Shown here piece after piece: positions 1 through 9,276 of a stretch of DNA of 64,000 bases (positions are counted from its first letter, which is position 1; every line of letters starts with the position of its first letter). This stretch comes from UBA9980 sp964421195 (lineage in GTDB: Bacteria > Muiribacteriota > UBA9980). The notes under the pieces were generated by a model, which was not told where the DNA came from, made no database searches, and saw only the letters and a list, made by a program, of their open reading frames with translations. The stretch covers positions 1 to 64,000 of the forward strand of contig CAYQWL010000002.1 of assembly GCA_964421195.1 (NCBI GenBank), in the 5' to 3' direction. A program made the translations under genes and the position numbers.

Positions 1-607
1 CCGGCGGCGTTATGTTGACGATTTTAATATCGCGTGAAATTTTTAATACGGTAGATATATCAATATATTTAACTTCACAGCTAAATATTAAAAGTCCCAT
101 TTTTTCGTTAGGATCGCGTTGAAGCTTATCGAATTTAGCCGCATCGGTAAAATCCATCGTAAGACTGATTAATTGAGCGCCCGGCATAGCGGCAAGAAGA
201 AAATCTACGTTTTTTTGAATTTCGGGAACATTTTTATATAAATTTAATAATTTTATGTTATTTTCTATAAGATCGCTTTTATATTTTTTTTCAAGATTTT
301 CGCCGACATATTGAATGGCGATGTTCAACGAACCTTCAGCAAGATATGTTACCGCGTTCTGACGGTGAACTATAAACGATTGCGTATGTTCGGAAGTTGA
401 ACGCCTTATTAACGCGAAACCAAAAACCAGCATAAATAAAACTATAGGAAGTAACATTAAAACCGCATTGGCGCGGTTTGAATATTTCCGTCCGGACAGT
501 AAATTAAAACAGGCGGTTATAACGCCCGGTGTGACGTATCCGCCGTATCGATAATATTCGACATATTTATCATATTTAATTTTTGTTTTATCTTCATCTG
601 TTTTCAT
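1..607 (-). CDS. Membrane protein, N-terminal part (cut by window edge)
   Basis: An uninterrupted frame of 202 codons runs from an ATG at 607 off the left edge. Residues 1-46 are polar and probably cytoplasmic (Lys/Asp/Tyr-rich), residues about 47-67 form one strongly hydrophobic membrane segment followed by an RR pair, and the rest is a soluble, mostly helical region that would lie outside the membrane. The layout of a short cytoplasmic tail, one membrane helix and an external domain is common in signalling or envelope-assembly proteins, but no motif names the family. No clear Shine-Dalgarno sequence precedes the ATG. Product unknown; that the frame is real is supported by its length and by codon use like its neighbours. 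Confidence 0.7.
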   Translation of the reverse strand, partial: MKTDEDKTKIKYDKYVEYYRYGGYVTPGVITACFNLLSGRKYSNRANAVLMLLPIVLFMLVFGFALIRRSTSEHTQSFIVHRQNAVTYLAEGSLNIAIQYVGENLEKKYKSDLIENNIKLLNLYKNVPEIQKNVDFLLAAMPGAQLISLTMDFTDAAKFDKLQRDPNEKMGLLIFSCEVKYIDISTVLKISRDIKIVNITPP

Positions 608-650
608 GTCGCTTTAATTCTAACAAAATATAAGTTTTTTGTCAACATTA

Positions 651-1838
651 TCAGCCTTTAGATTCTCTTCTGTTATATACCGATAACACTATGTCCTGAT
701 ATTTTTCCGCAAAAGCAAGACGTTTCAATTCATGCGCTTCAAGTTTAGCTTTAAGCGCTATATCATCATAAAACGGCGGCTCTGACCAGACGCGGCGCAA
801 AATATCGGCCAGAGCAGCCGGATCATGCGCCGAAAAATATTCGGCCTTAGCCGGGGCCTGCTCAATATGGACCTTTATATCAGATAGTATAATATACTTA
901 TCTATAGCTTTACATTCTTCGACGGTCGAACTCCAGCCTTCAAAAAGCGAAGGATTGATAACCGCCGCCGAATAACGCATTAAATAATATACTTTTTGAT
1001 AATCGATCAAGCCAAGCATAATCGCGTTATCGCTCAATCCATTTTCAACGATATAATTTTCAATTTCCTTTAAATAACCGGCGTTACGATAATCTTTATT
1101 CAACCCGCTAAAAACCACTTTCGGCGCGGATAAACCGGAATTTTTCAATATTTTAAGAGCGCCGAGAACAACCATGTGATTTTTATGCTTCCAGAACTGA
1201 TTGGGCACATAAAAATATCTATCAGGCAAGCCATATTCAACTTTAATAGCCTCATATCGATTTGAATCAAAGTTATCGACGGCGACGGCCTGCGCGAAAT
1301 TAAGCACGCGGCCTTTATCGGCAAATCGTGGGGCGAACTTTCGATAATCATCCAATGCATCATTACTGCTCAGAATAACGGCGGCCGAATTTTCAGCGAC
1401 TTCGGCATATGTCCTGTTTCTATATTCAAGAAGCCGGCCGGTAAACATATAGGGAAGATGAATATGCTGAAAATCAGGTATCCATCCTATAGATATAACG
1501 CCCGGCCCGGCATCGGCATTCGAAACATGTGAAAGAACATCTATTTTATTGGCCGCAAGTCCTTTTTCAAGCGGCACATTACGGCCGATAATTTTTTTTA
1601 ATATCCGGCCGGTATAAGAAGATAACGAAGATGTTTCCAGGCAGGAAAGCCCGGCGCATTCGCAGCCGATATCGAGCCTGGATTCAATCTCACGCATTTG
1701 AGAAGGCGGAGTTAAAACAACCGCTTCGATCCGGCGTCTAAATCCCGGATTATTTAACGCGCTCAAAAGACTTTTATAATAATTAAAACCGCCCGTCCAT
1801 GAGTTTATGTCTTTAATAATAAATCCGACTCTTATCAT
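651..1838 (-). CDS. Glycosyltransferase, GT4 type (GT-B fold)
   Basis: Predicted to transfer a sugar from a nucleotide-sugar donor during surface-glycan assembly in the cytoplasm. The 395-residue protein has the two-domain GT-B layout: an N-terminal acceptor half and a C-terminal donor half with an EX7E-type signature (FEGWSSTVEE, about residue 300) as in Glycos_transf_1 proteins. There is no signal peptide. It is divergent to the flippase at 2015 and opens the glycan island. A near-consensus promoter lies immediately upstream with its -10 box only 8 bases before the ATG, and no Shine-Dalgarno sequence is present, so the message is probably leaderless. Donor and acceptor cannot be told from sequence. 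Confidence 0.85.
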   Translation of the reverse strand: MIRVGFIIKDINSWTGGFNYYKSLLSALNNPGFRRRIEAVVLTPPSQMREIESRLDIGCECAGLSCLETSSLSSYTGRILKKIIGRNVPLEKGLAANKIDVLSHVSNADAGPGVISIGWIPDFQHIHLPYMFTGRLLEYRNRTYAEVAENSAAVILSSNDALDDYRKFAPRFADKGRVLNFAQAVAVDNFDSNRYEAIKVEYGLPDRYFYVPNQFWKHKNHMVVLGALKILKNSGLSAPKVVFSGLNKDYRNAGYLKEIENYIVENGLSDNAIMLGLIDYQKVYYLMRYSAAVINPSLFEGWSSTVEECKAIDKYIILSDIKVHIEQAPAKAEYFSAHDPAALADILRRVWSEPPFYDDIALKAKLEAHELKRLAFAEKYQDIVLSVYNRRESKG

Positions 1839-1846
1839 AAGCCCCG

Positions 1847-1875
1847 ATTATACATGATAAACGGGCATAAGTCAA
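1847..1875 (-). promoter_or_regulatory. Sigma-70-type promoter of the 1838 glycosyltransferase
   Basis: On the minus strand, TTGACT (1875-1870), a 17-base spacer and a perfect TATAAT (1852-1847). Only 8 bases separate the -10 box from the ATG at 1838, so transcription should begin at or next to the start codon. Confidence 0.75.
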
Positions 1876-1979
1876 TAAAATAAAAGAATAATCAAAACAA
1901 TAAAACATGGCAAAACACGGTTTAGCGCATCGATAAAGTAACGTCAATATGCCGATATTATAAATGCCAATAATATAAA

Positions 1980-2008
1980 TTGAATAATCCGCCTGGTTAT
2001 GTTAAAAT
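1980..2008 (+). promoter_or_regulatory. Sigma-70-type promoter of the flippase gene
   Basis: TTGAAT (1980-1985), 17-base spacer, TAAAAT (2003-2008). The ATG at 2015 begins 7 bases after the -10 box, again predicting a leaderless transcript; no Shine-Dalgarno sequence is seen. Confidence 0.7.
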
Positions 2009-2014
2009 ACTGCC

Positions 2015-3370
2015 ATGAATATGATAATGAAGTTAAAGAATGCGCTGCCCTCTAATTTTTTAAATGCCGCCGCCATTCATAATATATTCTGGCTCGCCTT
2101 CGATAAACTTATAAGGCTTGCAGCCGGATTATTCGTAAACGTATGGGTCGCTCGCTACATGGGACCTGAGTTGTACGGCCATTATAATTACGTTTTTTCA
2201 TTCGTTATCATTTTCAGCGTATGCGGAGCGCTCGGATTGGAAGGCGTAGTAATTCGGGAATTAGTAAGGCGGCCCGAAGATAAAAACCATATTCTCGGCA
2301 GCGCATTTTTATTAAAAATAGCGGGAGCGTTTTCCGGCATAGCGCTTACGATCGCTTCAGCTTCTTTAATGAACGTAAAAACCCCGGACTGGCTCGTTCT
2401 TATATCTATATCCACGCTTTCATTCATATTTATGCCTTTCGAAGTGCTCGATTATTTTTTTCAATCGCAGGTTATGTCTAAATATATAGTTCTGGCGAGA
2501 AATATTTCACTTATCGTCTCATCGGCGGTACGGCTTTATCTTATATCGGCCGGCGGCTCGCTTATCGCATTTTTAATGACCAACGTTTTCGAGGCGGCCG
2601 TCACGTTCTGCGCGCTCGTTATTTTCTTTTCGAAGAAAGAAAAAATAACGTCCTGGCGCTTTTCGCTTTCAATGATGAAAATGCTTATATTCGATAGTTT
2701 TCCGCTTTTTATGACATACCTTATGACTTTAATCGGAATGAAAATAGATCAATTAATGCTGCCGGCAATGATCGGTGAAAAACAGCTCGGATATTATTCG
2801 GCGGCCATTAAAATATCTGAAATCTGGTATTTAATACCCATGTCTATCTGCTCCACTTTTTTTCCAATACTCATTAATATAAAAAAAAAAAGTATAAGCC
2901 TTTATATGAAACGTTTTCAAATGCTATACGATTTTATGGCGATTGCGGCATTTTTTATTATCATACCGGTTTTCACCCTCGCGCCTGAAATAATACCATT
3001 TCTTTACGGCCCGCGTTATATCGAATCATCGGCAATACTCGCCGTTCATATATGGGCCGCGCTTCCGGTATTTCTCAGCGTCGTATGTCAATATTATCTT
3101 ATAGTCGAGAAAAAACAACGCCTTTCCTTTTATAAAACCATTATAAGCGTTATTACAAACATAATTTCGAACTATATCCTCATACCTCTATACGCCGCAA
3201 AAGGCGCGGCTTTTTCAAGGCTGATATCGGAATTTATTTCCACCTATATTTTCGATATGCTGCATCCCGCGCTCAAACCCGCTTTTAAAATGAAAATACG
3301 CGCCACAACTTTAATATCGCTATCGAATTCATGCGCGAAACTTATCAACCGTATTAAAACCGCTGAGTAA
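2015..3370 (+). CDS. Polysaccharide (oligosaccharide-lipid) flippase, Wzx/PST family
   Basis: Predicted to flip lipid-linked oligosaccharide units across the cytoplasmic membrane. The 451 residues hold about a dozen hydrophobic segments; the N-terminal region shows the family pattern of an early membrane helix followed by a VARYMGPELYGHYNY stretch typical of polysaccharide biosynthesis proteins of the MOP superfamily. Length fits the family. It sits between glycosyltransferases and glycan-modifying enzymes, which supports export of a glycan made by this cluster. It is transcribed away from the 651-1838 glycosyltransferase from its own near-consensus promoter and is probably leaderless. The transported glycan is unknown. 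Confidence 0.88.
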   Translation: MNMIMKLKNALPSNFLNAAAIHNIFWLAFDKLIRLAAGLFVNVWVARYMGPELYGHYNYVFSFVIIFSVCGALGLEGVVIRELVRRPEDKNHILGSAFLLKIAGAFSGIALTIASASLMNVKTPDWLVLISISTLSFIFMPFEVLDYFFQSQVMSKYIVLARNISLIVSSAVRLYLISAGGSLIAFLMTNVFEAAVTFCALVIFFSKKEKITSWRFSLSMMKMLIFDSFPLFMTYLMTLIGMKIDQLMLPAMIGEKQLGYYSAAIKISEIWYLIPMSICSTFFPILINIKKKSISLYMKRFQMLYDFMAIAAFFIIIPVFTLAPEIIPFLYGPRYIESSAILAVHIWAALPVFLSVVCQYYLIVEKKQRLSFYKTIISVITNIISNYILIPLYAAKGAAFSRLISEFISTYIFDMLHPALKPAFKMKIRATTLISLSNSCAKLINRIKTAE

Positions 3371-3462
3371 AACAAATATAATCCTTCACCACGATTCAAA
3401 ATAACAGCTATCCAGAATAATTTTGTTTTTCACGCGGCCATGATAATTTTTTATATTAACGC

Positions 3463-3491
3463 TTGACAATCTATGAAATAATCAATATAAT
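3463..3491 (+). promoter_or_regulatory. Perfect-consensus sigma-70 promoter of the glycan cassette
   Basis: TTGACA (3463-3468), 17-base spacer, TATAAT (3486-3491): a full match to the sigma-70 consensus. Start expected near 3498, giving a leader of about 90 bases before the ATG at 3590. It probably drives the plus-strand genes from 3590 to 7110. Confidence 0.85.
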
Positions 3492-3589
3492 GACATATAA
3501 TCACATAAAATAATAGCTTTAATAGTTTGGTTCTAATAATGATGATACAATTAATACGATATATGAATAATACGCGGGAGCCGGAATAA

Positions 3590-4408
3590 ATGATACGTAA
3601 ATTAAAAGAATCACTGAGCGGCGCGCGTTTCGTTTTATTCGGTAAAAAACCCTGGAGCGCTGGTTACTATGCTTATAAAAAAAAGTGCATAATAAAATCG
3701 CTCGCATCCGAATCGCTCGACATGTCCGATCTTCCAAAAGGATTCGGCCACAGGCTTGACGAACGCGCGGTAGAATACCCATGGCTGTTTTCACGTCTCG
3801 ACGAACGAGACGGCGCCCTGCTTGACGCAGGATCGGTACTAAATTATGATTATATAATAACGCACAAAAAATTAACGAATAAAAAAATAACTATAATGAC
3901 GCTCGCTCCAGAACCTTATTGTTTTTACAAAAAATCCGTCTCTTACGTATTCGGCGATTTAAGAGACATGTATTTTAAAGACGGCGTTTTCGATAATGTA
4001 GTATCTCTTTCCACTATAGAACATATAGGGCTCGATAACAGCATGATATACGCCCGCTCGCCCGTTTATAATGAAAATCGCCCGCACAGCTATCTTTCGG
4101 CTATCGCGGAATATAAAAGAGTTCTTAAAACCGGAGGGCGTCTTTATTTAAGCGTGCCTTACGGACGGCATAAAAATCACGGCTGGTTTCAGGTATTCAA
4201 TTTCGCCATGATCGAAAAAATAAAAGAAACCTTTGCGCCGGCGGCAATAGACGAATGTTATTTTCGATATACGCCGGCGGGCTGGATTAATTCGAATGCC
4301 GGAGATACCGGTGATTGCGAATGTTTCGACATAAATTCGCGCCGGCAATACGACGCTGATTATGCCGCGTTTTCAAGGGCCGTCGCATGTATAACACTAA
4401 TAAAATAA
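3590..4408 (+). CDS. SAM-dependent methyltransferase-like protein of glycan cluster
   Basis: Predicted class I methyltransferase fold, acting on a glycan or its precursor. In 272 residues there is a LLDAGSVLNYDY segment in the place of the glycine-rich SAM loop, an acidic FDNVVSLSTIEHIG segment as in motif IV, and an LKTGGRLYLSVPYG segment as in the post-IV strand. The SAM loop is atypical (AGSVLNY rather than GxGxG), so binding should be confirmed. The start at 3590 has a GGAG-type ribosome site about 10 bases upstream. It is the first gene after the consensus promoter at 3463 and is followed 57 bases later by the acyltransferase. Confidence 0.7.
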   Translation: MIRKLKESLSGARFVLFGKKPWSAGYYAYKKKCIIKSLASESLDMSDLPKGFGHRLDERAVEYPWLFSRLDERDGALLDAGSVLNYDYIITHKKLTNKKITIMTLAPEPYCFYKKSVSYVFGDLRDMYFKDGVFDNVVSLSTIEHIGLDNSMIYARSPVYNENRPHSYLSAIAEYKRVLKTGGRLYLSVPYGRHKNHGWFQVFNFAMIEKIKETFAPAAIDECYFRYTPAGWINSNAGDTGDCECFDINSRRQYDADYAAFSRAVACITLIK

Positions 4409-4465
4409 AATAAATTTAATTTAATAAACTAATATTTTAAATAAATATAAAACAATAAATTATTT

Positions 4466-5062
4466 ATGATAAATTTTCTTAAAAAAATAGGCATTTTATC
4501 AGGTTTTATAAAGGTTAATTATACGATAGGTTCGAATTCGACGCTTTATCCGGGCGCTAAAATTTATAACGGCCATAACGATATAAGCAGAATAAAAATA
4601 GGCGATAACACTCACATACGGGGCGAATTACTTTTATTCGGCCATGGCGGTTTGATAGAAATCGGAGATTACTGTTATATAGGCGAAAATACTAAAATAT
4701 GGTCGGGGCTTTCCATCAAAATAGGATCGCGCGTGCTTATATCTCATAACTGCAATATATTCGACAACGACACTCATCCGCTCGACTCCGCGGCGCGCCA
4801 CGAACAGTTCAAAACCATAATAACTTCAGGCCATCCCGCGTCGATCGATTTAAACGACAGCGCCGTAATTATAAACGACGACGTTTTAATCGGAGCGGGC
4901 TGTATAATACTAAAAGGCGTAACCATAGGGCGCCGCTCAATAATAGGCGCAGGCAGCGTGGTTACTTCGGACGTTCCGCCCGATACAATATTTGCGGGCA
5001 ATCCGGCCAGATTAATCAAAAAACTCGACGGCGAAAATACATCCGCCAGAACGTCTGAATAA
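4466..5062 (+). CDS. Hexapeptide-repeat acyltransferase (left-handed beta-helix)
   Basis: Predicted O-acetyltransferase of the WbbJ/maltose-acetyltransferase type, decorating a sugar from acetyl-CoA. The 198 residues carry the repeated [LIV]-G-x4 pattern of a left-handed beta-helix (IKIGDNTHI, IEIGDYCYIGENTKI, VLIGAGCIILKGVTIGRRSIIGAGSVVTSDV) and end with the usual FAGNPARLIKKL segment. The external loop holds NDTHPLD, in which the His is the likely catalytic base. Such enzymes act as trimers. No good Shine-Dalgarno sequence is seen before the ATG. It lies within the glycan cassette between two methyltransferases. Confidence 0.88.
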   Translation: MINFLKKIGILSGFIKVNYTIGSNSTLYPGAKIYNGHNDISRIKIGDNTHIRGELLLFGHGGLIEIGDYCYIGENTKIWSGLSIKIGSRVLISHNCNIFDNDTHPLDSAARHEQFKTIITSGHPASIDLNDSAVIINDDVLIGAGCIILKGVTIGRRSIIGAGSVVTSDVPPDTIFAGNPARLIKKLDGENTSARTSE

Positions 5063-5105
5063 AGCTGAAATAAACCCGTTTATTTTATAATAAAAAAATA
5101 AAAAT

Positions 5106-5999
5106 ATGAATTCAAACATTTATACGGCCGATCAACAAACATCGGCCGGCGATAAAACAAATAAATCTCTTATCAGCTGGGAAGAAGCCGTCGATAAAAT
5201 AAAAAAAGACCCGGCAATGAATCAGCTTGTTATAAATTCGTACTTCGACGACCCTGTTTTTGTTGCCGCCGAAAGATTTTATAAGAGCGGCGAATGGAAA
5301 GCCACGCGCGAATTGATCGATTCTCTATCCGAATTTACAGATACGGCCGGGCGGAATCTTTCGGCGCTCGACATCGGCGCCGGACGCGGAATCGCTTCAT
5401 ACGCGCTTTCACGCGACGGCTGGAAGGTAACGGCGCTCGAACCCTATAAAAGCGAAACAATCGGCAATATCGCCATACAAAAAATGATCGCCGGACTCGA
5501 TATAAAAAATATAACGCTTGCCTGCGATTACGGTGAAAATTTAAAATTCGACGATAAAAGTTTCGATCTGGTATATATGCGTCAGGCGCTTCATCACGCT
5601 AACGATCTCGAAAAATTTTGCGCCGAAGCCGGGCGCGTATTAAAGCAAGGCGGCATTTTCATAGCGGCGCGCGAACATATAATAAGCCGAAAAAGCGATC
5701 TGAATAAATTTTTAACGAACCATCCGCTGCACAAATATTACGGCGGCGAAAACGCTCACACGACGGCCGAATACACGACAGCCATTAAAAACGCTGGAAT
5801 CCGGCTGAAAAAAATACTTAAAACCTATGATTCTAACATTAATCTTTTCCCTGAGACACGGGAATCCGTCGCAATTAAAATATATCAAAAATTAAAATTT
5901 AAACCGCCCGGCTTTATAATTTACGCTATATTAAAAACGCTAAATCTATTAAACAATACGCCCGGAAGGCTTTATACCTTCGCCGGAATTAAACGCTAA
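5106..5999 (+). CDS. Class I SAM-dependent methyltransferase
   Basis: The 297-residue protein has a clear SAM-binding core: LDIGAGRGIASYAL (motif I, about residues 96-109), an acidic residue at the end of the next strand (LEPYKSE), FDLVYMRQALHH (motif IV) and a VLKQGGIFIAAREH segment. The first 90 residues are an extra helical region, perhaps a lid or acceptor domain. It lies 43 bases after the acyltransferase in the glycan cassette, so a sugar or a glycan-lipid precursor is the likely substrate. No Shine-Dalgarno sequence is obvious. The specific substrate is unknown. Confidence 0.82.
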   Translation: MNSNIYTADQQTSAGDKTNKSLISWEEAVDKIKKDPAMNQLVINSYFDDPVFVAAERFYKSGEWKATRELIDSLSEFTDTAGRNLSALDIGAGRGIASYALSRDGWKVTALEPYKSETIGNIAIQKMIAGLDIKNITLACDYGENLKFDDKSFDLVYMRQALHHANDLEKFCAEAGRVLKQGGIFIAAREHIISRKSDLNKFLTNHPLHKYYGGENAHTTAEYTTAIKNAGIRLKKILKTYDSNINLFPETRESVAIKIYQKLKFKPPGFIIYAILKTLNLLNNTPGRLYTFAGIKR

Positions 6000-6159
6000 A
6001 TTCAGCGAAAACGGCCTGTATAAAATCAATATTTATTTCAGAATAAGTCAATTCTCCGAGTATGAATTAAAACAATAAATAACGAATAATGAATTAGTTC
6101 ATTAATAACGCAAAAATACTTAAAAAATAATTAAATTTATTAAATGAGAGTAAAAAAAT

Positions 6160-7110
6160 ATGAAAAATATAATTATCGTTACCGGAGCGCACGGTTTTTT
6201 AGGGCGCCACTGCGCCGCGGCCGCGAGCGCCGCGGGCTTCGAAATATATGGAATAGGTCATGGAAGCTGGCCGGAATCTGAATATTCCGCTTTCGGAATT
6301 AAAAAATGGATATCTTCCGATATTACCTGTGAATCTTTATGCGCGCTTAATTCGAGCGGCCGGATCGCGGCGCTTATTCACTGCGGTGGCGGCAGCTCCG
6401 TGGCATATTCATTAGAGTACCCTTCGCTTGACCATCAGAAAACGGTCGGTAGTACTCTTGGAGCGCTCGAATATTTAAGGCGCGAAAATCCGGACGCTCA
6501 TTTCATATATCCATCATCTACGGCAGTTTACGGCGCAGCGCCCGACGCGCCGATAACCGAAAACCGGCCGCGAGCCCCGATATCGCCATACGGTTTCAAT
6601 AAAGCCGCAGCCGAACTTCTCTGCGAATGTTATTATAAAAATTATTCAATAAAATGTCATATCATAAGATTTTTTTCGATCTACGGCGCCGGGCTCAAAA
6701 AACAACTATTATGGGACGCATGTAATAAAATAACCGGAACGCGGACGGGCGGCACGGTAAAATTTTTCGGCACCGGAGAAGAAACCCGCGACTGGATAGA
6801 AATAAACGACGCAGCCGCGCTCGTATTAAATGCGGCGGCCGCCGGTCCGGACCGGAAATTTGAAATAATAAACGGCGGCACGGGAATTAAAACCACCATA
6901 AAAAACACCATATCGACGGTCGCGGACGAACTGGCCGGATACGGAATAAGCGGCCGCGCGGTTGAATTCATAAACCGCGCAAAAGCCGGCGATCCGTCTT
7001 ATTATCTCGCCGATACCGCAAAAGTATTTCAAACCGGCTGGAAACCCGCCGTTAAGTTCAAAGAAGGAGCGGCGCGCTACGTCAGATGGTTCGTTAAAAC
7101 ATACCTGTAA
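6160..7110 (+). CDS. NAD-dependent epimerase/dehydratase (nucleotide-sugar SDR)
   Basis: Extended short-chain dehydrogenase predicted to interconvert a nucleotide sugar for the glycan made by this cluster. Of 316 residues, the N terminus holds the TGAHGFLG cofactor loop (GxxGxxG). YPSSTAVYG supplies the Ser/Thr of the catalytic set, and SPYGFNKAAAE holds the catalytic YxxxK. The later FFSIYG and DWIEINDAA segments are typical of UDP-glucose epimerase relatives. It is the last gene of the plus-strand cassette and converges with the minus-strand methyltransferase that ends at 7141. Whether it epimerises, dehydrates or reduces cannot be told. Confidence 0.88.
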   Translation: MKNIIIVTGAHGFLGRHCAAAASAAGFEIYGIGHGSWPESEYSAFGIKKWISSDITCESLCALNSSGRIAALIHCGGGSSVAYSLEYPSLDHQKTVGSTLGALEYLRRENPDAHFIYPSSTAVYGAAPDAPITENRPRAPISPYGFNKAAAELLCECYYKNYSIKCHIIRFFSIYGAGLKKQLLWDACNKITGTRTGGTVKFFGTGEETRDWIEINDAAALVLNAAAAGPDRKFEIINGGTGIKTTIKNTISTVADELAGYGISGRAVEFINRAKAGDPSYYLADTAKVFQTGWKPAVKFKEGAARYVRWFVKTYL

Positions 7111-7140
7111 TTTTCACGCGCGCTAACAAAACATTTTTTA

Positions 7141-8142
7141 TCATTTAATTTTACGGATATAAAATGAACCCGGCTCACAGGCAGGATTAAGACGAGGACA
7201 CTTTTCACGAAGAAGCCCGTAATGATTATGACGTAAATAATTCAAAGCGCCTATTATTTCATAATCTTTATTCGAAGTTAAAAAAGCTTCAAGCAAATAT
7301 TGCTCATTCCAGAAAAGAATACAGTCTATAAGCCAGCTCGCCGGATAATCACGAGGCGAAAAAATATCGTGCACATGTACTATTACGCCTTTATTCAAAA
7401 CGGGCAGTAATTCAAGATATTCAAACAGCACATCGCCCTGCGGCCTTATAATGTGCGATGAATCTATAAAAAGTATATCGTTTTCCTTTAACTGCATAAA
7501 AATATCCGTTTCCGCCGTTTCCACACGGCGTCTGATAAGCGTAACGGGAGTTTTTTCGAGCCACGGCATTTCATAAGGTTCGATACATATATGGCGGCAT
7601 TCATAGTTTTTATCTTCAATTTTATTTTTATTAACGGCCATAATGGCTATTTTAGTGGAATGCCCGCTTCCGATTTCTATTATGGTACGCGGTTTTAAAC
7701 GCCGTATTAAGGAGTACCAGTATTCACAATCACCGGCCTTAAACGAAGGATTATCAAAATAAAACTCAAGATCGCCGCCGCGTTTATCAGGTAATCCGGA
7801 AAGTTCGCCGCCGTAATTCATAGAACTCAAAAAATCGAGCTGCCCGGAAGCGTTCCAGTCTATCCCCGGCAGGCGGCGTTTCTTATCCAGCGCAACGCGA
7901 AGATGCTTCTCGTTAAAAAGCGGCTCATAATAATGATCTATAACGGGTATTACACCGGCTTTCAAAAGCGCCGCGCGCGATGCTCGCATCCTTGCCAGCC
8001 CTAATTTTCTAATTAAACGCAAAGGAAACGCGCATAAAAAAACTACGGGAAATAAAATTAAATCGATAACCCATAAAACAACAGGCGATATTTTTTTAAA
8101 AAATTCACGCATTTTTTTTCGCATACAATCGATACCTTTCAT
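7141..8142 (-). CDS. Class I SAM-dependent methyltransferase with membrane-near N terminus
   Basis: 333 residues. Residues about 18-45 are hydrophobic and could associate with the membrane. The catalytic part starts near residue 150 with IIEIGSGHSTKIAIMA (SAM loop), then ICIEPYEMPWL, LFIDSSH and IVHVHDIFSPRDYP, a pattern seen in Methyltransf_24-like enzymes and in relatives of cephalosporin hydroxylase. The metal-binding-like HVHDIF segment suggests catechol- or sugar-O-methyltransferase chemistry, but this is inference. Its ATG overlaps the stop of the upstream glycosyltransferase (ATGA, 4 bases), so the two are translationally coupled. Confidence 0.78.
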   Translation of the reverse strand: MKGIDCMRKKMREFFKKISPVVLWVIDLILFPVVFLCAFPLRLIRKLGLARMRASRAALLKAGVIPVIDHYYEPLFNEKHLRVALDKKRRLPGIDWNASGQLDFLSSMNYGGELSGLPDKRGGDLEFYFDNPSFKAGDCEYWYSLIRRLKPRTIIEIGSGHSTKIAIMAVNKNKIEDKNYECRHICIEPYEMPWLEKTPVTLIRRRVETAETDIFMQLKENDILFIDSSHIIRPQGDVLFEYLELLPVLNKGVIVHVHDIFSPRDYPASWLIDCILFWNEQYLLEAFLTSNKDYEIIGALNYLRHNHYGLLREKCPRLNPACEPGSFYIRKIK

Positions 8143-9248
8143 TTAATCGCATTTAATTTCTCGCTCAAGCGAAGCGCCGTAAGTTTAGAATCAAAACGTT
8201 CAGCCGTTTTTAACGCCGCGCAACGCATTTTTTCTTTAGCAGCCGTACTTAAAACATAATAAGCTTCGAGTTTTTCACATAACTCAGACGCCGAACCCGG
8301 CCCGAAAAAAAAACCGTTTTTACCTTCCATGATATAATCACATAACGCTCCAATACGGCTTCCTATAACCGGAACGCCGCAGGCAAGGGCTTCAATTCCG
8401 ACCAGGCCAAGGCTTTCTTTAAAAGTCGGAAATATAAAAACGTCCATGGCGGAATAAAAAACTTCGAGTTCACCGTGTAAAGCAGTACGCTCGAACACAA
8501 TAAATTCCCTCAAGCCGAGCTCTGTGGCGGTTTTTTCAAATTCGGCCCGCTGAGAACCATCGCCCGTTATTAAAAGCGTAAAATCTTTCAACGCGCGCTT
8601 TTTTTTAAATAAAGCGGCCGCTTCGAGAAATACCCGCCACCCTTTATTTTTTTCGATCCTCGAAACATAGCCTGTAACAAAATTATCTTCAGGTATCAAA
8701 AATTTCCGGCGGCATAAAATTTTATCGAGCGGTTTAAAATTAAGCGCATCGACCCCGCCGGACGGCGATACGAATATTTCAGGGACCGCGGCGCCATAAA
8801 GCGAAATTATTAAATTTTTATAATAACGAGAAGGCGCGATTATAAGAACGGAACGCATGAAAATTTTTTTAATCAGAGCGTTTAAAAAATAAAAATGAAT
8901 AAAACGCCGCCAGACGCCTTCTACGGCAATATCACCGCCGTGAACGTTGACGACGAATTTTACGTTTTTTATAAGAGAAACGAAATAAAGCGGCAAACAT
9001 ACGTGAGAAACGAAATGAGCGTATATCAAAACGGCATCGCCGGACAACGCCTTATAAAAAACCGTAACGTAAAAAATTGCATAAAGTATTACTTTATGCA
9101 ATAAACAAACAGGAGTTTTTGAAATCACCGCTTTATCGACTATAAATCCCGAATTTATAAGATTTTTTTCGGTGTTTTTCACGAAAATGCCATAACCCGG
9201 CTTCTTATCGGTCGGATATAAATTGGATACAAGCAGTATTTTATTCAT
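8139..9248 (-). CDS. Glycosyltransferase, GT4 family
   Basis: Predicted retaining glycosyltransferase, 369 residues, GT-B fold. The N terminus (ILLVSNLYPTDKKPGYGIFV) is typical of family 4. The donor domain starts near GYVSRIEKNKGW, and FKESLGLVGIEALACGVPVIGS holds the EX7E-type donor-binding motif. It is coupled by a 4-base overlap to the downstream methyltransferase and lies 28 bases downstream of the SGNH hydrolase gene, so all minus-strand genes from 7141 to 13817 may be partly cotranscribed. A weak GGAT-type ribosome site precedes the ATG. Donor sugar unknown. Confidence 0.9.
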   Translation of the reverse strand: MNKILLVSNLYPTDKKPGYGIFVKNTEKNLINSGFIVDKAVISKTPVCLLHKVILYAIFYVTVFYKALSGDAVLIYAHFVSHVCLPLYFVSLIKNVKFVVNVHGGDIAVEGVWRRFIHFYFLNALIKKIFMRSVLIIAPSRYYKNLIISLYGAAVPEIFVSPSGGVDALNFKPLDKILCRRKFLIPEDNFVTGYVSRIEKNKGWRVFLEAAALFKKKRALKDFTLLITGDGSQRAEFEKTATELGLREFIVFERTALHGELEVFYSAMDVFIFPTFKESLGLVGIEALACGVPVIGSRIGALCDYIMEGKNGFFFGPGSASELCEKLEAYYVLSTAAKEKMRCAALKTAERFDSKLTALRLSEKLNAIK

Positions 9249-9276
9249 TTATCCATTCGTTATTCATTTTCATTCA

